A stretch of DNA of 64,000 nucleotides from CAXQUZ01 sp942491145 (GTDB lineage Bacteria; Myxococcota_A; UBA796; UBA2385). Below, in pieces: positions 16,138 to 26,624 of this stretch (position 1 is its first letter; each line of letters begins with the position of its first letter). The notes beneath the pieces are model-generated. The model was not told the DNA's origin and searched no databases. It saw nothing but the letters and a program-made list of their open reading frames with translations. The stretch lies in the NCBI GenBank assembly GCA_942491145.1, contig CALOBC010000032.1:1-64000 (forward strand), written 5' to 3'. The position numbers and the translations under genes are program-made.

Positions 16138-19100
16138 CTAAAACCGCCACCGCATATAGATGTCACCGGAGGACTGACCGCGATCTCCCGTCACCATCTC
16201 CGCGTACATGCGTCGGTTGATCAGCCACTCTAGGGACACCGAGAAGATGTTTTCGTCTTCCTCGGCATTGTTGGCCCGCTCGAAGGACAAGAAGGTCTTC
16301 TCGGTGAGCGGAAAGCCCACCCGCACGGCCTCTTCGTCGAGCTCCACGTTGCTGAGCACGGACGACGCTCCCTTGAATGCAGAGCCGGCGGCCATCGAAG
16401 CAGCGGCCATCAGCATCCCGGCCCCCGCCTGCCCTTCCGACTCGGTCAGCTCGCTGGCGGGCTTGCCCATCACGAGAATGCTGATGATGTCGGTTTGGTC
16501 GGGGTAGTCGTCCGACTTGAACTCAAGCTCCAGTGCAGCCGGCGTGCCTCGAACCACCGCCGACACGTCGCCATACCGGCCCGTGTGGCGCACCGCTTCG
16601 ACGTTCAACACCGGGTTGCCATAGTCGGCCCCGGTGAAATTCAGTGTTGAGCCCGATGCAATCTCGAAGTTGGACCCCAGCAGCGTCATGCTGCCCCGCT
16701 CCATCGAGACCTCACCGGAGATGCTCGGTTCGCCGTTCTCCATCGAGATCTTCAGCATGGGCGACAGGAGCTTCATGTCGACCGTCGTGGTCGACAGCGC
16801 GGCCGTGGCCCCCGACTGGGCATCGAGCGGCATGTCGACCATCAAGCGCAAGCCCTGGGACAGGTCGAGCTTGAGGTCGACTTCCATTTCTTGGACGACG
16901 TCCGGCCCGTCCTTGGCGACCTTCTTGCGGGCAATCTCCTCAGACTTGCGGTGAATCACCAGCACTGGGTCCAGCGCCAGGTCGCTTTGGGGGAGGAACA
17001 CGTCCTGGCCCAGCGTCACCTTCCCGTCGAGAAGCATGGCCCGGCCGGACACCTTGAGCTTGGGGTAGGTGCCGGCCACCTTGACCCGGCTGTCCGCCCG
17101 CATCTGGGTCTCTGGCGTGTAGATCAGCCAGAACCCGTCGGTCTTGGTCAAGATGTCGAGCTCGGTGGGCGAGTACCCGGAGTCGAGCTGAACCGTCCCG
17201 TCGATGGTGAGCTTGCCATCCTTCTGGCTGGGGATGGTGATGCCCCAGATTGGCTCGGCACCCATCGACAAGTCGGTGATCTTGAGGGCCGACCCATCAA
17301 AGTCGATCTGGCCGCCGATGTCCTGGTAGGTCAGGCCGGTCGTCTCAAAGGAGAGCAGGCCGTCGGACAGCGAGAGCCCGAGCCGGGGCTTGGGGTCGGA
17401 CAAGGTCCCGGAGAGGCTGCCCGTCATCGACAGATCGCCGCTGGCATCCAAGACCCCGTCCACCGTCCCCCGCAGGGCAGCCAGTGGGATTGTGCTGCCC
17501 TTGATCTTGACGGTCAGCCCTTCCCGATCGAGATCCTGGTCGCCGCCGCGGTCGAGGTCCAGCTCCAGCGGCAAGAAGCCGTCGATGGCCAGCTCGCCCG
17601 TCCTGTCGAAGCCGAGGCGGCCGTCCAGCTTGTAGCCCCCCTCCACCGGCACAATGTAGAAGTGGGCATCGTCGAGCTTCACGTCCCCGACCGTGCCGCC
17701 AGTCCAGACCAGACCACCCTGCAGCCGGGGAGCCGACGGGGTGCCGGAGAAGTTGAGGCCGCCACCGATCATCCCGGTGACGGTCGCCGGAAGCTCCACG
17801 AATGCGTTGAGGCTCTGAAGCGGGATGCCCAGGGGCACCACATTGATGTCGAACTGGCTGGCGAAGGTGGAGAGCTGGTCGAGCGGTGGCATCTCTGCGC
17901 CCGCGAAGACCCCCTCAAACACCGAAGACAGCTCGGTGCTCGCCCCGCCGTTGATGTCGAGAATGCGGACCAGACCTTGTTCCACGCCGCCGCGGAACTT
18001 GAGATCGCCCGCCCTTCGGGCCAGATCGAAGTCCACCCGCACCCGCTCGCCACTTGAGCCCACGGGGGCGCTCAGCGCAGAGACGAGGGTGATGTCCGGG
18101 TCACAGGCGTCCCCACCCGCGGAGATCTCCGCGGAGAGGAGGGCATCGGGAACCTCGACCCCAGGCGCAATCCGGGCGAATCGTTCCAGGTTGCCAGGCG
18201 TGACGAAGAACTGGAGCTCGAGGTCCTCCGCACAGTCGAGCTGGGGAGCACCCTCGGGCCAGGCCAAGGGCGCGGCACCGTTGATCGCTGCCAGCAGCCC
18301 GTCGGGTCCGCTGATCTTCGCCTTGAGGGCTGGGCGGGTCTGGGGGCCCCGCACCGTGGCCTCGACCGTCAGGTCCTTGACCGCGCCGGGAAATGACACG
18401 TCTTCCAAGTCGACGCCCAGGTCGACATACATCGGCCCGCCGTTGTCCTTGAGGGAGATGTAGACGCTGGCCAGCCCCTCGAGCCCGTCCAACGCGCCCT
18501 TGCCAGTCTCTTCGTCGGGGGCGACGAACAGGCTGAACACCTTCGAGACGTGGGGCAGGTTGACCTTCTCGATGACTGCGCTCAGATCGGTCTCGTTGGT
18601 GGCGTCCGGCACCCAGTTCCCGCGAACATCCACGATGCCGACATCACTGACCAAGCGGGCCTTGATGTCCCGCGCCCCGCCATCGGCGAGCCTGAAGGTG
18701 ACAGGCTCGGCAGCAACCAGCGGGCTCTCGTCCGTCGGTGCGATGACCAGACCGTCGATTCTCCACTCATTTGTAAGTAGATCACCGGACACATCACCAT
18801 GAAAGAAGGACTGATCCCCTCTGCGGTCCAAGTTGAAGTCGATGGCCAGCCGTTCTTCCCGTTGCGCCTCGGGATCGGCCGGATCCCGGAAGGCGAAGCC
18901 AATGGGCCCTCCCTCCGCGGCGTAGCGGGCCGTGCCGAACAGCATGTCACTGATCACCAGCCCGCCGGTCGCCCAGGGCTTGCCCGAAGCGTCCACTCCG
19001 CCCTTGACCCGCTGCTCGGCGGCGGTGCGAATATGGTCGATGGCCACGGCACCATCGGCGACGGAGAGCTTGTCGATCTCCAGCCCAGCCTCGGCACTCA

Positions 19101-20790
19101 CGACACCGCTGGGCAGCACAATCGCAGACAGGTCCACCGCCAGCCGGTCCAACGTGGTGGTGGGCGCAGCGATGCCGAGCAGCTCGATCTGGCCGGACGC
19201 ATCGACGCGGTTGGTGTCCAGCTCCACACGGGCCTTGAGGGGGCCCGAGATGCGCTGGACGGACGCCGCGTCTTCCACCGCCAGCGCATCAACATCCACC
19301 TGGCCATCGGCCACCAGCACGCCGCCTTCGCCGAACCCATCGACCGTCACCGCGCCACGGTAGGCCACCCGCCCGCCGATTCCCGAGACACCAAACCGAG
19401 ACAGGCGCCGCAGGTCGGGCACGTCGGCTTGCAATTCGCTGATGAACACCGACTCGTTGGTGATGCCGATGGTCCCGCGAGCCGACACCGTGCCCACGTC
19501 GTGCACCGCGAACAGCTCCTGGAGGTCCAGCGAGCCGTGGTCGAGGCGACCGGTCACCCGAAGCTGGTGCAGAGGCTCGTTCCAGACCACCTGCTTCTTT
19601 GCGCGCAGCTTGAAGTCGATGAGCATGTCGTCGACGCCGCCCACCCCTTCGCCCACGGCCGTCAGGTCGAAGGCCAGGTGCACTGGCTCGGGCACTTGGG
19701 GCGTGATCTTCTCCACTTTTAGGGAGCTCGTCGAGAACGCCACGTTCCAGGGCATCACCTCTTTGGAGGTGTCGGCGCCCGCCTTCAGAGTGAACTCACC
19801 GCCCGGGGTCTGGGCCCGAATGTCCGCCACCAGCGCCGAGAGCGGCCCGTTGACCGTGCCATTCAGTGCGAGATCACCCCACAGCACGCCATCCACGCCA
19901 AAGTCGGGACCGGCCAGTGCCTCGACCTCGCCCTCTGGCAGGAACAGCTCCTTCAGCACGAGGTTGAGGTCCAAGTGGTCAGTGTCCACGTCGGCGACGC
20001 TGCCGTCCATCCGCACACGAATGCCGCCGGCGTCCAGCGACAGTGCGTTGAGCGCGAGCTGGCTCTCATCGTAGGCCGCGTCAAGCTTCAGGCCGATCGG
20101 CTGGGGCACGGCGACCCCCTCGATGCCATCGACGGTCGCCACATCGAGCTGGAGGCTCTGGAGCGCGGCTTTGCGGCCCGCAACCGTGGCTGCCCCCTTG
20201 AAATTGAGGCCTCCGACCCGCACATCCATCGGTGCGTCCGAGTTCGACAAATCGCGGTAGCGCAGGCTGCCGTCGACAATGGCCACCTTGGTGACCTTGA
20301 TGTCGGCGGGAATGTCGATCCACGGGGCCGGCTCGGATGGTGGTTCCTCTTCGTTCGTCTCTTCGTCCAGCCCGAGCGCCCGGAGGATGTCGAGCACCCC
20401 GTCTTTGTCCGCCCCCACGTCGATCACGGGCTTGTTGAGCACCAGCTGCGTCACTTCCACCTTGGAGTCGAGCGCGTGGCGCAAGTTGTAGCCAAGCACC
20501 AACGAGTCGGCCTGAACCAGCGGATGGCCCTCCGCATCCTTGAGGGCGATGCCACTCAGCCGAATGCCGGTGAACAGGTCCGTGTCGAGCTCGGCCACCT
20601 CAAGTGTGCCGTTGGGAATGAACGGAGCGGCATTGCTGAGCGCTTGCTCACGAATGAACTCATTGCCGCTGTCGGTCCGCAGCCAGAGCACACCACCGCC
20701 GGCCAGGAGCAGACCGACCACTCCGGTGCCGCCAACGAGAACCACGGATGCCAGAGCGATTGTGCGGATGAGTCGGCGCTTTGTGGCCAT
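16138..20790 (-). CDS. tamB: TamB-like translocation and assembly protein
   Basis: A 1550-residue protein with an N-terminal membrane anchor (about residues 12-36), a very long run of beta-rich repeats with frequent Asp/Gly, and a C-terminal TamB (DUF490) domain from about residue 1190, ending in YMRWRF with a terminal Phe as in outer-membrane assembly substrates. TamB spans the periplasm; it works with TamA in inserting some outer-membrane proteins and in moving phospholipids to the outer membrane. Its ATG shares the A of the tamA stop (TGATG), so the two are translationally coupled. Confidence 0.9.
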   Translation of the reverse strand: MATKRRLIRTIALASVVLVGGTGVVGLLLAGGGVLWLRTDSGNEFIREQALSNAAPFIPNGTLEVAELDTDLFTGIRLSGIALKDAEGHPLVQADSLVLGYNLRHALDSKVEVTQLVLNKPVIDVGADKDGVLDILRALGLDEETNEEEPPSEPAPWIDIPADIKVTKVAIVDGSLRYRDLSNSDAPMDVRVGGLNFKGAATVAGRKAALQSLQLDVATVDGIEGVAVPQPIGLKLDAAYDESQLALNALSLDAGGIRVRMDGSVADVDTDHLDLNLVLKELFLPEGEVEALAGPDFGVDGVLWGDLALNGTVNGPLSALVADIRAQTPGGEFTLKAGADTSKEVMPWNVAFSTSSLKVEKITPQVPEPVHLAFDLTAVGEGVGGVDDMLIDFKLRAKKQVVWNEPLHQLRVTGRLDHGSLDLQELFAVHDVGTVSARGTIGITNESVFISELQADVPDLRRLSRFGVSGIGGRVAYRGAVTVDGFGEGGVLVADGQVDVDALAVEDAASVQRISGPLKARVELDTNRVDASGQIELLGIAAPTTTLDRLAVDLSAIVLPSGVVSAEAGLEIDKLSVADGAVAIDHIRTAAEQRVKGGVDASGKPWATGGLVISDMLFGTARYAAEGGPIGFAFRDPADPEAQREERLAIDFNLDRRGDQSFFHGDVSGDLLTNEWRIDGLVIAPTDESPLVAAEPVTFRLADGGARDIKARLVSDVGIVDVRGNWVPDATNETDLSAVIEKVNLPHVSKVFSLFVAPDEETGKGALDGLEGLASVYISLKDNGGPMYVDLGVDLEDVSFPGAVKDLTVEATVRGPQTRPALKAKISGPDGLLAAINGAAPLAWPEGAPQLDCAEDLELQFFVTPGNLERFARIAPGVEVPDALLSAEISAGGDACDPDITLVSALSAPVGSSGERVRVDFDLARRAGDLKFRGGVEQGLVRILDINGGASTELSSVFEGVFAGAEMPPLDQLSTFASQFDINVVPLGIPLQSLNAFVELPATVTGMIGGGLNFSGTPSAPRLQGGLVWTGGTVGDVKLDDAHFYIVPVEGGYKLDGRLGFDRTGELAIDGFLPLELDLDRGGDQDLDREGLTVKIKGSTIPLAALRGTVDGVLDASGDLSMTGSLSGTLSDPKPRLGLSLSDGLLSFETTGLTYQDIGGQIDFDGSALKITDLSMGAEPIWGITIPSQKDGKLTIDGTVQLDSGYSPTELDILTKTDGFWLIYTPETQMRADSRVKVAGTYPKLKVSGRAMLLDGKVTLGQDVFLPQSDLALDPVLVIHRKSEEIARKKVAKDGPDVVQEMEVDLKLDLSQGLRLMVDMPLDAQSGATAALSTTTVDMKLLSPMLKISMENGEPSISGEVSMERGSMTLLGSNFEIASGSTLNFTGADYGNPVLNVEAVRHTGRYGDVSAVVRGTPAALELEFKSDDYPDQTDIISILVMGKPASELTESEGQAGAGMLMAAASMAAGSAFKGASSVLSNVELDEEAVRVGFPLTEKTFLSFERANNAEEDENIFSVSLEWLINRRMYAEMVTGDRGQSSGDIYMRWRF

Positions 20791-22901
20791 CAGAAGGCCT
20801 CCGACAGCGAGAAGTGGAAGCCCCAGCGGGACTCCTTCGCAAACATCGGCTCATCGTCGAGCCGCCTCGCCACATCCAATCGAATCACCGCGAAGTCCAG
20901 CAGGTAGCGGAAGCCCACACCCGTCGTCGGGACCAGCGTGATGGGCAGGCCGCCCTTGTCCGGCTCGTAGACCTGGTCAAGCTCCGACCAGACCATGCCC
21001 GCATCCAAGAAGGCAGCGAAGCCCATGCTGCCCTGGTAGATGCGCGGCTCGATGGTGGCGTGGGCCATCACGAGCCCACCGACCGGGATGACTTCGTCGC
21101 TGATCTGGGCCACCCCGAGCGCCGAGGCGTCGCGGTTGAGGTTGGAGTTCGCGTAGAGGTAGGGCCCCAGATGCCGCCGGGCCCACCCTCGAACATCTGT
21201 GGATCCGCCCAGGTAAAGCCGCTCGGAAGTGGGCACCAGGGCGTAGTTTTCGTCACCGTAGGTCTGAATCAGACCGCCACCCAGACGCGTCGCCAGCGTG
21301 CCCCGCAGCGACTTGCCCAGCAGCCGCTTCAGCGAGAAGTAGAAGCGGTGGTCGCCCTTCATGCGCACGTAGTTGAAGTCGCCACCCAGGTAGCGGGATG
21401 CTTCGGCCACTTCGTAGCGCGCGTATTGGCCCCGAGTGGGCGCGAATATGTCGTTGCGGTCATCCCAGGTGATGCCCTGACGCAGATACGTCAACATGTA
21501 GCGCTCGACAAAGTCCAGCCCCAGGGCAGTGTTGCTGTACTCCGAGGGGTCGAGGGTCAGGTCCCGGAACTGGAACAGCACGAGGTTGTAGCCGAGGTCG
21601 AGGCTGAGGCGGTCCGTCAGGCGGCCCTGAATCGACGGACCGAGGCCCTGGCTCGTGTACTTGTAGCCCTGCTCCACGCCCATCTCGAAGTTCAGCTCGG
21701 TGCCCACGGTCCAGCGACGGCTAGGGAACCGCGGGATGGTCACCGTCAGGGTCGAGTCGATGGTGGGACCGCTGTACTTCGTGATGGCGCTGACACCGTC
21801 CGTTCCAATGTCACCAACCTGGGCGAGAGTGGTGTAGCCAACCCGATTTTCCCAGCCGAGGCGGACAAGACGGTTGAACAGGTTGACGTGCTCAAAGTCG
21901 CCAGAGACGTGCACGTCCTGCTTGCCGGTCTCGATGAGCACACCGCCACCAACCCGGAGCTGGCGGTCGTTCGCACGGGCCAGCTCGACCCGAATGGGAA
22001 CGACGTCGCTGTCCGGATCCTTGAGCTCGGGAAGCACATTGACGACACTAAAGACCCCCAGGCCGAACAGCCGCTGGCGGGTCTTGGACATGGCGCTGAT
22101 GCTGTACCGGTCGCCCTCATTGACCAGCAGCTCCTGCTCAATGCGCTTGGGATCGATGACCGGCGCATCCTTCGCGCCGCTGCCCAAGTACACGATGGTC
22201 ACTTCGCCGAATTTGCACGACGGACCGGGCGTGCCCACCAGGCGCACCTCAGCCTCGTGCTTGCCTGGGAAGACATCCACTTGGGTGTCGATCTGGGCGT
22301 AGGCGAAGCTGCGCTCCTGCAGCTTGTTCAGGGCCAACGCCTCGGTCGCATGCAGGCTGTCGACATTGAAGGGAGCATCGATCTGGAGCGGCGCTTCGGC
22401 CTCGAGCGACATCAGCAACGGCTTGCCGATGATGTCCATGCCCTCAAAGTCCAGGGACTTGAGGACCGTGGGCTTGCCCTCTTTCACGACGCCCGTGATC
22501 TTCACGCGGGGCGGCGGATCCCAGAACAGGAACTTCTTGCCCTTTGCGACGTGGTGCACGTCCCAGCCCTGAACCGCAGCATCGTAAAACCCCTGATGCG
22601 CGTACCAGGTCTCAATGCGCCAAGCGTCAAGCTCGAGGGTCTCCCGATCGAGGAAGACGCGGCGCCGACGGGGCGTCACCAGCCATGTCAAGGGCGGGTT
22701 CTTCCCCTGTTCCATGGCAGCACGGACCGCAAAGTCGGTGCGGCCCGACCCGAACCGGCCGTTTCCATCAAATTTAATCTTTCGGACCGTCTCGCCCCGG
22801 GCGGCAGGCGGTCGTGGCCGTTTTTTCTTGCCGCACCCCGACACCCACCCGGCCGAACAGCCGAGAACGCACAATAGCAGCAGGTCTCGAAGCGAAGTCA
22901 T
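20790..22901 (-). CDS. tamA: TamA/BamA-family outer-membrane beta-barrel protein
   Basis: A 703-residue Omp85 protein. The N-terminus is a lipoprotein-type signal (MTSLRDLLLLCVLGCSAG, then WVSGCGKKKRP), giving a probable lipidated Cys, which is unusual because family members normally carry a plain signal peptide. POTRA-like domains fill about residues 45-350. The C-terminal half is the 16-strand barrel, with the key lid-loop motif VRGW in STDVRGWARRH (the VRGF/Y motif) and a terminal Phe (SLSEAF). The ATG at 22901 is chosen for the signal; an upstream extension of the frame has no start support. Operon with tamB. Confidence 0.88.
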   Translation of the reverse strand: MTSLRDLLLLCVLGCSAGWVSGCGKKKRPRPPAARGETVRKIKFDGNGRFGSGRTDFAVRAAMEQGKNPPLTWLVTPRRRRVFLDRETLELDAWRIETWYAHQGFYDAAVQGWDVHHVAKGKKFLFWDPPPRVKITGVVKEGKPTVLKSLDFEGMDIIGKPLLMSLEAEAPLQIDAPFNVDSLHATEALALNKLQERSFAYAQIDTQVDVFPGKHEAEVRLVGTPGPSCKFGEVTIVYLGSGAKDAPVIDPKRIEQELLVNEGDRYSISAMSKTRQRLFGLGVFSVVNVLPELKDPDSDVVPIRVELARANDRQLRVGGGVLIETGKQDVHVSGDFEHVNLFNRLVRLGWENRVGYTTLAQVGDIGTDGVSAITKYSGPTIDSTLTVTIPRFPSRRWTVGTELNFEMGVEQGYKYTSQGLGPSIQGRLTDRLSLDLGYNLVLFQFRDLTLDPSEYSNTALGLDFVERYMLTYLRQGITWDDRNDIFAPTRGQYARYEVAEASRYLGGDFNYVRMKGDHRFYFSLKRLLGKSLRGTLATRLGGGLIQTYGDENYALVPTSERLYLGGSTDVRGWARRHLGPYLYANSNLNRDASALGVAQISDEVIPVGGLVMAHATIEPRIYQGSMGFAAFLDAGMVWSELDQVYEPDKGGLPITLVPTTGVGFRYLLDFAVIRLDVARRLDDEPMFAKESRWGFHFSLSEAF

Positions 22902-23434
22902 GATGTCCGTTCTCGTCGCGGAGCGTATCTCCTCAGAGGTGAGGTGTGCACCTGTCAGCGTCAAGACTACCACTCGACTGGTTCGAGCAAGCCGGCGTAG
23001 GTGCGCTGCACTGCCCGTCCGAAGGACTTCACCAGCCCTGACCACTCCAGCGAACCCGGCGATAAACCCGTATTGAACGGTGTTCTCGACGACTCTCGCC
23101 AATTGCAGATCACCGGCAGTGCTCGCTGCCCCAAGCAAGCCTCAAGCACGGGTCCCCCTTCCCAGCGTCGTGCCCCGCAGCGCACCGGCCGGACCGGTCA
23201 CCTCACCGGCGGCCGCCGGATCTCCTGGCGGTTCAGACCAGATGAGCCGCGCCGCGGCCGCACACCGTGGTATGGGGCTTGGCGCTTCCCGCGGATGCAC
23301 GTTAATCCGCGCGGCGATTGTCCCCTTGGGCGGGCTTGTCTTCGGTGGATGGGCTCTTTGCGGCGCCAACGCGCCGAGCTCAACCCCACGCTCCCGTCCT
23401 CTACCTCTCCGAATCCCATCCGAGGCAAAATCCC
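22902..23434. other. Intergenic region between tamA and rpmG
   Basis: This 533-base stretch lies between divergent genes and should carry the promoters of tamA (minus) and rpmG (plus). Open frames of about 72-190 codons exist on both strands but look like random GC-rich frames: no ribosome binding site, no recognisable motif. I see no RNA gene in it. Confidence 0.4.
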
Positions 23435-23623
23435 ATGGCCAAGAAGAAGGGCGTTGCTCGCCAGGTCATTCACCTTGAGTGCACCGAGAGCCGCAAGTCC
23501 GGCGTGCCCGGCGTCAGCCGCTACACCACGCAGAAGAACAAGAAGAACACTCCCGGACGCATCGAGCTCATGAAGTACAACAAGTACCTCAAGCGCCACA
23601 CGCTGCACCGTGAGATCAAGTAG
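23435..23623 (+). CDS. rpmG: 50S ribosomal protein L33
   Basis: A 62-residue protein starting MAKKKGVARQ with the L33 core HLECTESRKSG, YTTQKNKKNTPGRIELMKYN and the end LKRHTLHREIK. It has a single Cys, so it is the zinc-free (C-minus) form. Usual neighbours (tRNA-Trp, secE, nusG or rpmB) are absent. A strong hairpin terminator follows. Confidence 0.95.
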   Translation: MAKKKGVARQVIHLECTESRKSGVPGVSRYTTQKNKKNTPGRIELMKYNKYLKRHTLHREIK

Positions 23624-23649
23624 CTCGCCCCCTCGGCGCAGCGAAACAG

Positions 23650-23677
23650 GCGGGCAGATCCTTCGGGGTCTGCCCGC
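23650..23677 (+). terminator. Terminator hairpin after rpmG
   Basis: A 12-base-pair stem (GCGGGCAGATCC with GGGTCTGCCCGC, one wobble) closed by a TTCG tetraloop, 26 bases after the rpmG stop. The tail is TCTGCGTTCTTG rather than a pure T-run. It may also end transcripts of rpsD coming the other way. Confidence 0.7.
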
Positions 23678-23841
23678 TCTGCGTTCTTGAGGGTCGGATC
23701 CTGGTGGCGAGGTGGTTGGACCGCCCGGCATCCCGAGCGCAGCAGACCCGCGGCCTCCCAAGAACAGAAATGCCCGCCGCAGGACGGCAGGCACTTGCCT
23801 GATGGAGTGGACGGGAGGCCAGCGCCCCCCGTCATCCGCAA

Positions 23842-24459
23842 TCAGAGCTTCTGGCTGTAGAACTCGATGACGGCCTGGGTGTTGGCCTCAAAGGGAAGAT
23901 CCGCGCGGCCCGGGGGGGACACCATCTTGCCCGACGCCTTGGAGGGGTCGAACTCGAGGTAAGCGGGACGCACCCGTGCGGTGCTGGCACCGAGGGCTTC
24001 CTCGATGAAGGGCTTGACCCGGCTCTTCTCGCGAACCGCGATCTCGTCACCGGGACGGACCTGGAAGCTGGGCCGGTCCACGCGCTTGCCGTTCACGAGA
24101 ATGTGGCGATGGACCACAAGCTGACGGGCAGCGGGGATGGTGGCAGCGAGGCCAAGGCGCCAGACGATGTTGTCAAGGCGGGACTCAAGGACGAGTGCAA
24201 GCACCTCGCCGGTCGGGCCCCGACGACGGGAGGCCTCGGCCACGTAGCGCTGGAACTGCTTCTCGAGGACGCCGAAGTGGTAGCGGAACTTCTGCTTCTC
24301 GATGAGGCGGGTCTTGTAGTCGGAGTCCTTGCGACGACGACGAGCACCGTGCTGGCCCGGCGGGTAGGGCCGGTCGAGCGTGGCGGCCGTGGTGAGGCCG
24401 GGAAGGATGGTGCCCAGGGCGCGGCAGCGCTTGAGGCGGGGTCCGATGTAGCGGGCCAT
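23842..24459 (-). CDS. rpsD: 30S ribosomal protein S4
   Basis: A 205-residue protein with MARYIGPRLKRCRALG at the start, DRPYPPGQHGARRRRKDSDY, KQKFRYHFGVLEKQF, and the S4 RNA-binding domain (ESRLDNIVWRLGLAATIPAARQLV and HILVNGKRVDRPS). The C-terminus (from about residue 165) is slightly unusual, with a PGRADLPFEANTQAVIEFYS end as in many bacteria. ATG at 24459 follows GAGAGGAA at good spacing. It stands alone; rpsM, rpsK and rpoA are not next to it. Confidence 0.95.
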   Translation of the reverse strand: MARYIGPRLKRCRALGTILPGLTTAATLDRPYPPGQHGARRRRKDSDYKTRLIEKQKFRYHFGVLEKQFQRYVAEASRRRGPTGEVLALVLESRLDNIVWRLGLAATIPAARQLVVHRHILVNGKRVDRPSFQVRPGDEIAVREKSRVKPFIEEALGASTARVRPAYLEFDPSKASGKMVSPPGRADLPFEANTQAVIEFYSQKL

Positions 24460-24933
24460 GATGGCATTCCTCTCGCGAAACGAGCGACAGAATAGGTGTT
24501 CAGGACTTCTGGCGGGTGGTTCGGACGTCGACGACCGCAGCGTGGTTCTGGTTGCTGGGGTTGCCGAGGTTGCCCTGCAGATTGAGGGCTTGAAGTGCCC
24601 CCGCCGGAGTTGAGGCAGTTGGACGGTCTTGGGACGAGGTGAGGAGCCCAATCCCAAGGATCTGACGGTTTTCCTGGGCCAACCACAGCGTTCTCAAGGA
24701 CCGATCAGCCCCCCGCAGACTTGAACGACGGTTCGGGCGCCGTCCGCGGAGGTGCTCGTTCGCTGGCACCCAAGGTCGGGCATCCAGTGAGTCAAGCCTG
24801 TTCCACGGCAATCTGGGGAATCGGTCCGGCGAGGTGACGTTGAGGCCAGCCGGCCCGCGCAGTTATCTGGTGCCGGGGGATGCGTCAATGCTGGTGGGGG
24901 CGCTGCTCGCGCCATCTCGGCCCCGTGCGAGCC

Positions 24934-24970
24934 CAAGCGCGGTCGCGCTTGACTGTCCCCACGTGGACAG
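24934..24970. repeat. Two adjacent inverted repeats
   Basis: CAAGCGCG-GT-CGCGCTTG (24934-24951) is directly followed by CTGTCC-N6-GGACAG (24953-24970), whose centre is the palindrome CCACGTGG. They end five bases before the -35 box of the putative promoter, a position typical for an activator or repressor site. Confidence 0.4.
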
Positions 24971-24974
24971 GGTC

Positions 24975-25003
24975 TTGAGATGCTTGACCACCCGGGGTAG
25001 CCT
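24975..25003 (+). promoter_or_regulatory. Putative promoter of the pseudopilin gene
   Basis: TTGAGA (24975-24980) and TAGCCT (24998-25003) are separated by 17 bases, about 90 bases upstream of the start codon at 25093. The match is moderate. Confidence 0.4.
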
Positions 25004-25092
25004 GTGATTGCAGTCCGCGCGAGCCCGCGTGTGGCCGCCCCGCTGGCGCGCTTTTCCCGCGCCGCTCCTTCGCTCCGTCCCAGGGCGCCCCG

Positions 25093-25794
<702 letters not shown>

Positions 25795-25820
25795 CACACT
25801 GATCTCCACCGGAGACCGAG

Positions 25821-25856
25821 GGCCCTGCCACCGCGCAGGGCCTCTTTGTTTCTTGC
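25821..25856 (+). terminator. Rho-independent terminator
   Basis: GGCCCTGC pairs with GCAGGGCC around a six-base loop, followed by the T-rich tail TCTTTGTTTCTTG, 26 bases after the pseudopilin stop. Confidence 0.8.
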
Positions 25857-26031
25857 CGATCGATCGACTCTGCACCCAAGATCGCATGAGCCCAACACAA
25901 CAAGCTGCAGTTGAGAGCAACGCAACAGACCCCCTTCTGGAGAAGGCTGCAAACTCAACAGGCCTGGGTCCTTGCCGGGCATCGCGGGGTCCAGTACAAA
26001 GATTGTGCGCTGAGCGATTGGCGAGGTCGAG

Positions 26032-26049
26032 CTGGGTAGTCCTACCCAG
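26032..26049. repeat. Inverted repeat
   Basis: CTGGGTAG-TC-CTACCCAG is a perfect 8-base inverted repeat with a two-base centre. No gene follows closely on either strand. Confidence 0.4.
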
Positions 26050-26234
26050 TCTGGCTTCGCGTTGCCCAAGAGTTCCGTCGTCAAAGTGTTTTCACTCCTT
26101 CCCCAGCGGAAGCCTGTGACGGCATTCTGACCCGGAGAGGCACTGTTGTGCCTTCCATTGACATCGAGCAAGCGGCGGACTTGGCTTGTCCCAGTCTGCT
26201 GCACGCTCCCGCTCAATGGTTGGACTTGGTAAGT

Positions 26235-26264
26235 GTTGGTTCGTCAACCCGTTGACTTGTCAAC
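26235..26264. repeat. Alternating GTTGAC/GTCAAC half-site array
   Basis: Four six-base units occur with exact 8-base spacing: GTTGGT (26235), GTCAAC (26243), GTTGAC (26251) and GTCAAC (26259), alternating in direction. This looks like binding half-sites for a dimeric protein, or a small RNA stem cluster. No partner gene is obvious. Confidence 0.45.
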
Positions 26265-26389
26265 ATAAGCCGAACTTGTCCCACAACGTCCCCTGTGACC
26301 CCACACCATGCGGCCTTGGCTTCGGCCGGCTCGTCTGGAGGGTGGTCACCGCAAGGACAGTACCCAAGGCCCCTCGCCCTGCCGCACCG

Positions 26390-26407
26390 CCATCGCGATC
26401 GCGATGG
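26390..26407. repeat. 18-base perfect palindrome
   Basis: CCATCGCGATCGCGATGG is fully self-complementary and contains the octamer GCGATCGC. It lies about 220 bases beyond the stop of the btpA-like gene. Confidence 0.4.
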
Positions 26408-26624
26408 TGACAGTCGACCTCACCCCTCCACAGGGGCCAGGTCCGTCCCGTACACCGATTTCATCGGCACCCGCCCGCGAGCTCCTGCCCCTGGACACCA
26501 TCCAACGCGACCCCAGCAACTGGGGCGCGGCTGGGTGGCGTCCAGGGGCGTTCGCGTCTTGAGACCGGATCTATGGCGTCCCCAAGCCCTTCCGAGATCA
26601 CGCTCTCAGGGACTGGGGATCACT

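Larger units (their letters stand above)
24460..25092. other. Intergenic region between rpsD and the pseudopilin gene
   Basis: This 633-base region lies between divergent genes. The right part has two inverted repeats and a promoter for the plus-strand pilin-like gene. The left part must contain the rpsD promoter and leader, but I found no clear consensus boxes there. S4 often controls its own mRNA, so a leader structure is possible. No gene is supported. Confidence 0.4.
25857..26624. other. Gene-free region rich in palindromes
   Basis: I find no supported gene in these 768 bases, which are visibly less GC-rich than the neighbours. Frames here lack start signals and known motifs. It contains three clear palindromic sequences (listed separately) and a small CCCCT-CCAC-AGGGG hairpin at 26423-26436. 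Possibilities are an unrecognised small RNA, a protein-binding region, or a remnant of a lost gene. Confidence 0.4.

Noticed and set aside
20781..22877. 698-codon antisense frame opposite tamA
   Set aside because: The opposite strand encodes a complete Omp85 protein with signal, POTRA and barrel.
22967..23185. 72-codon minus-strand frame upstream of tamA
   Set aside because: No ribosome binding site or motif; probably chance in promoter DNA.
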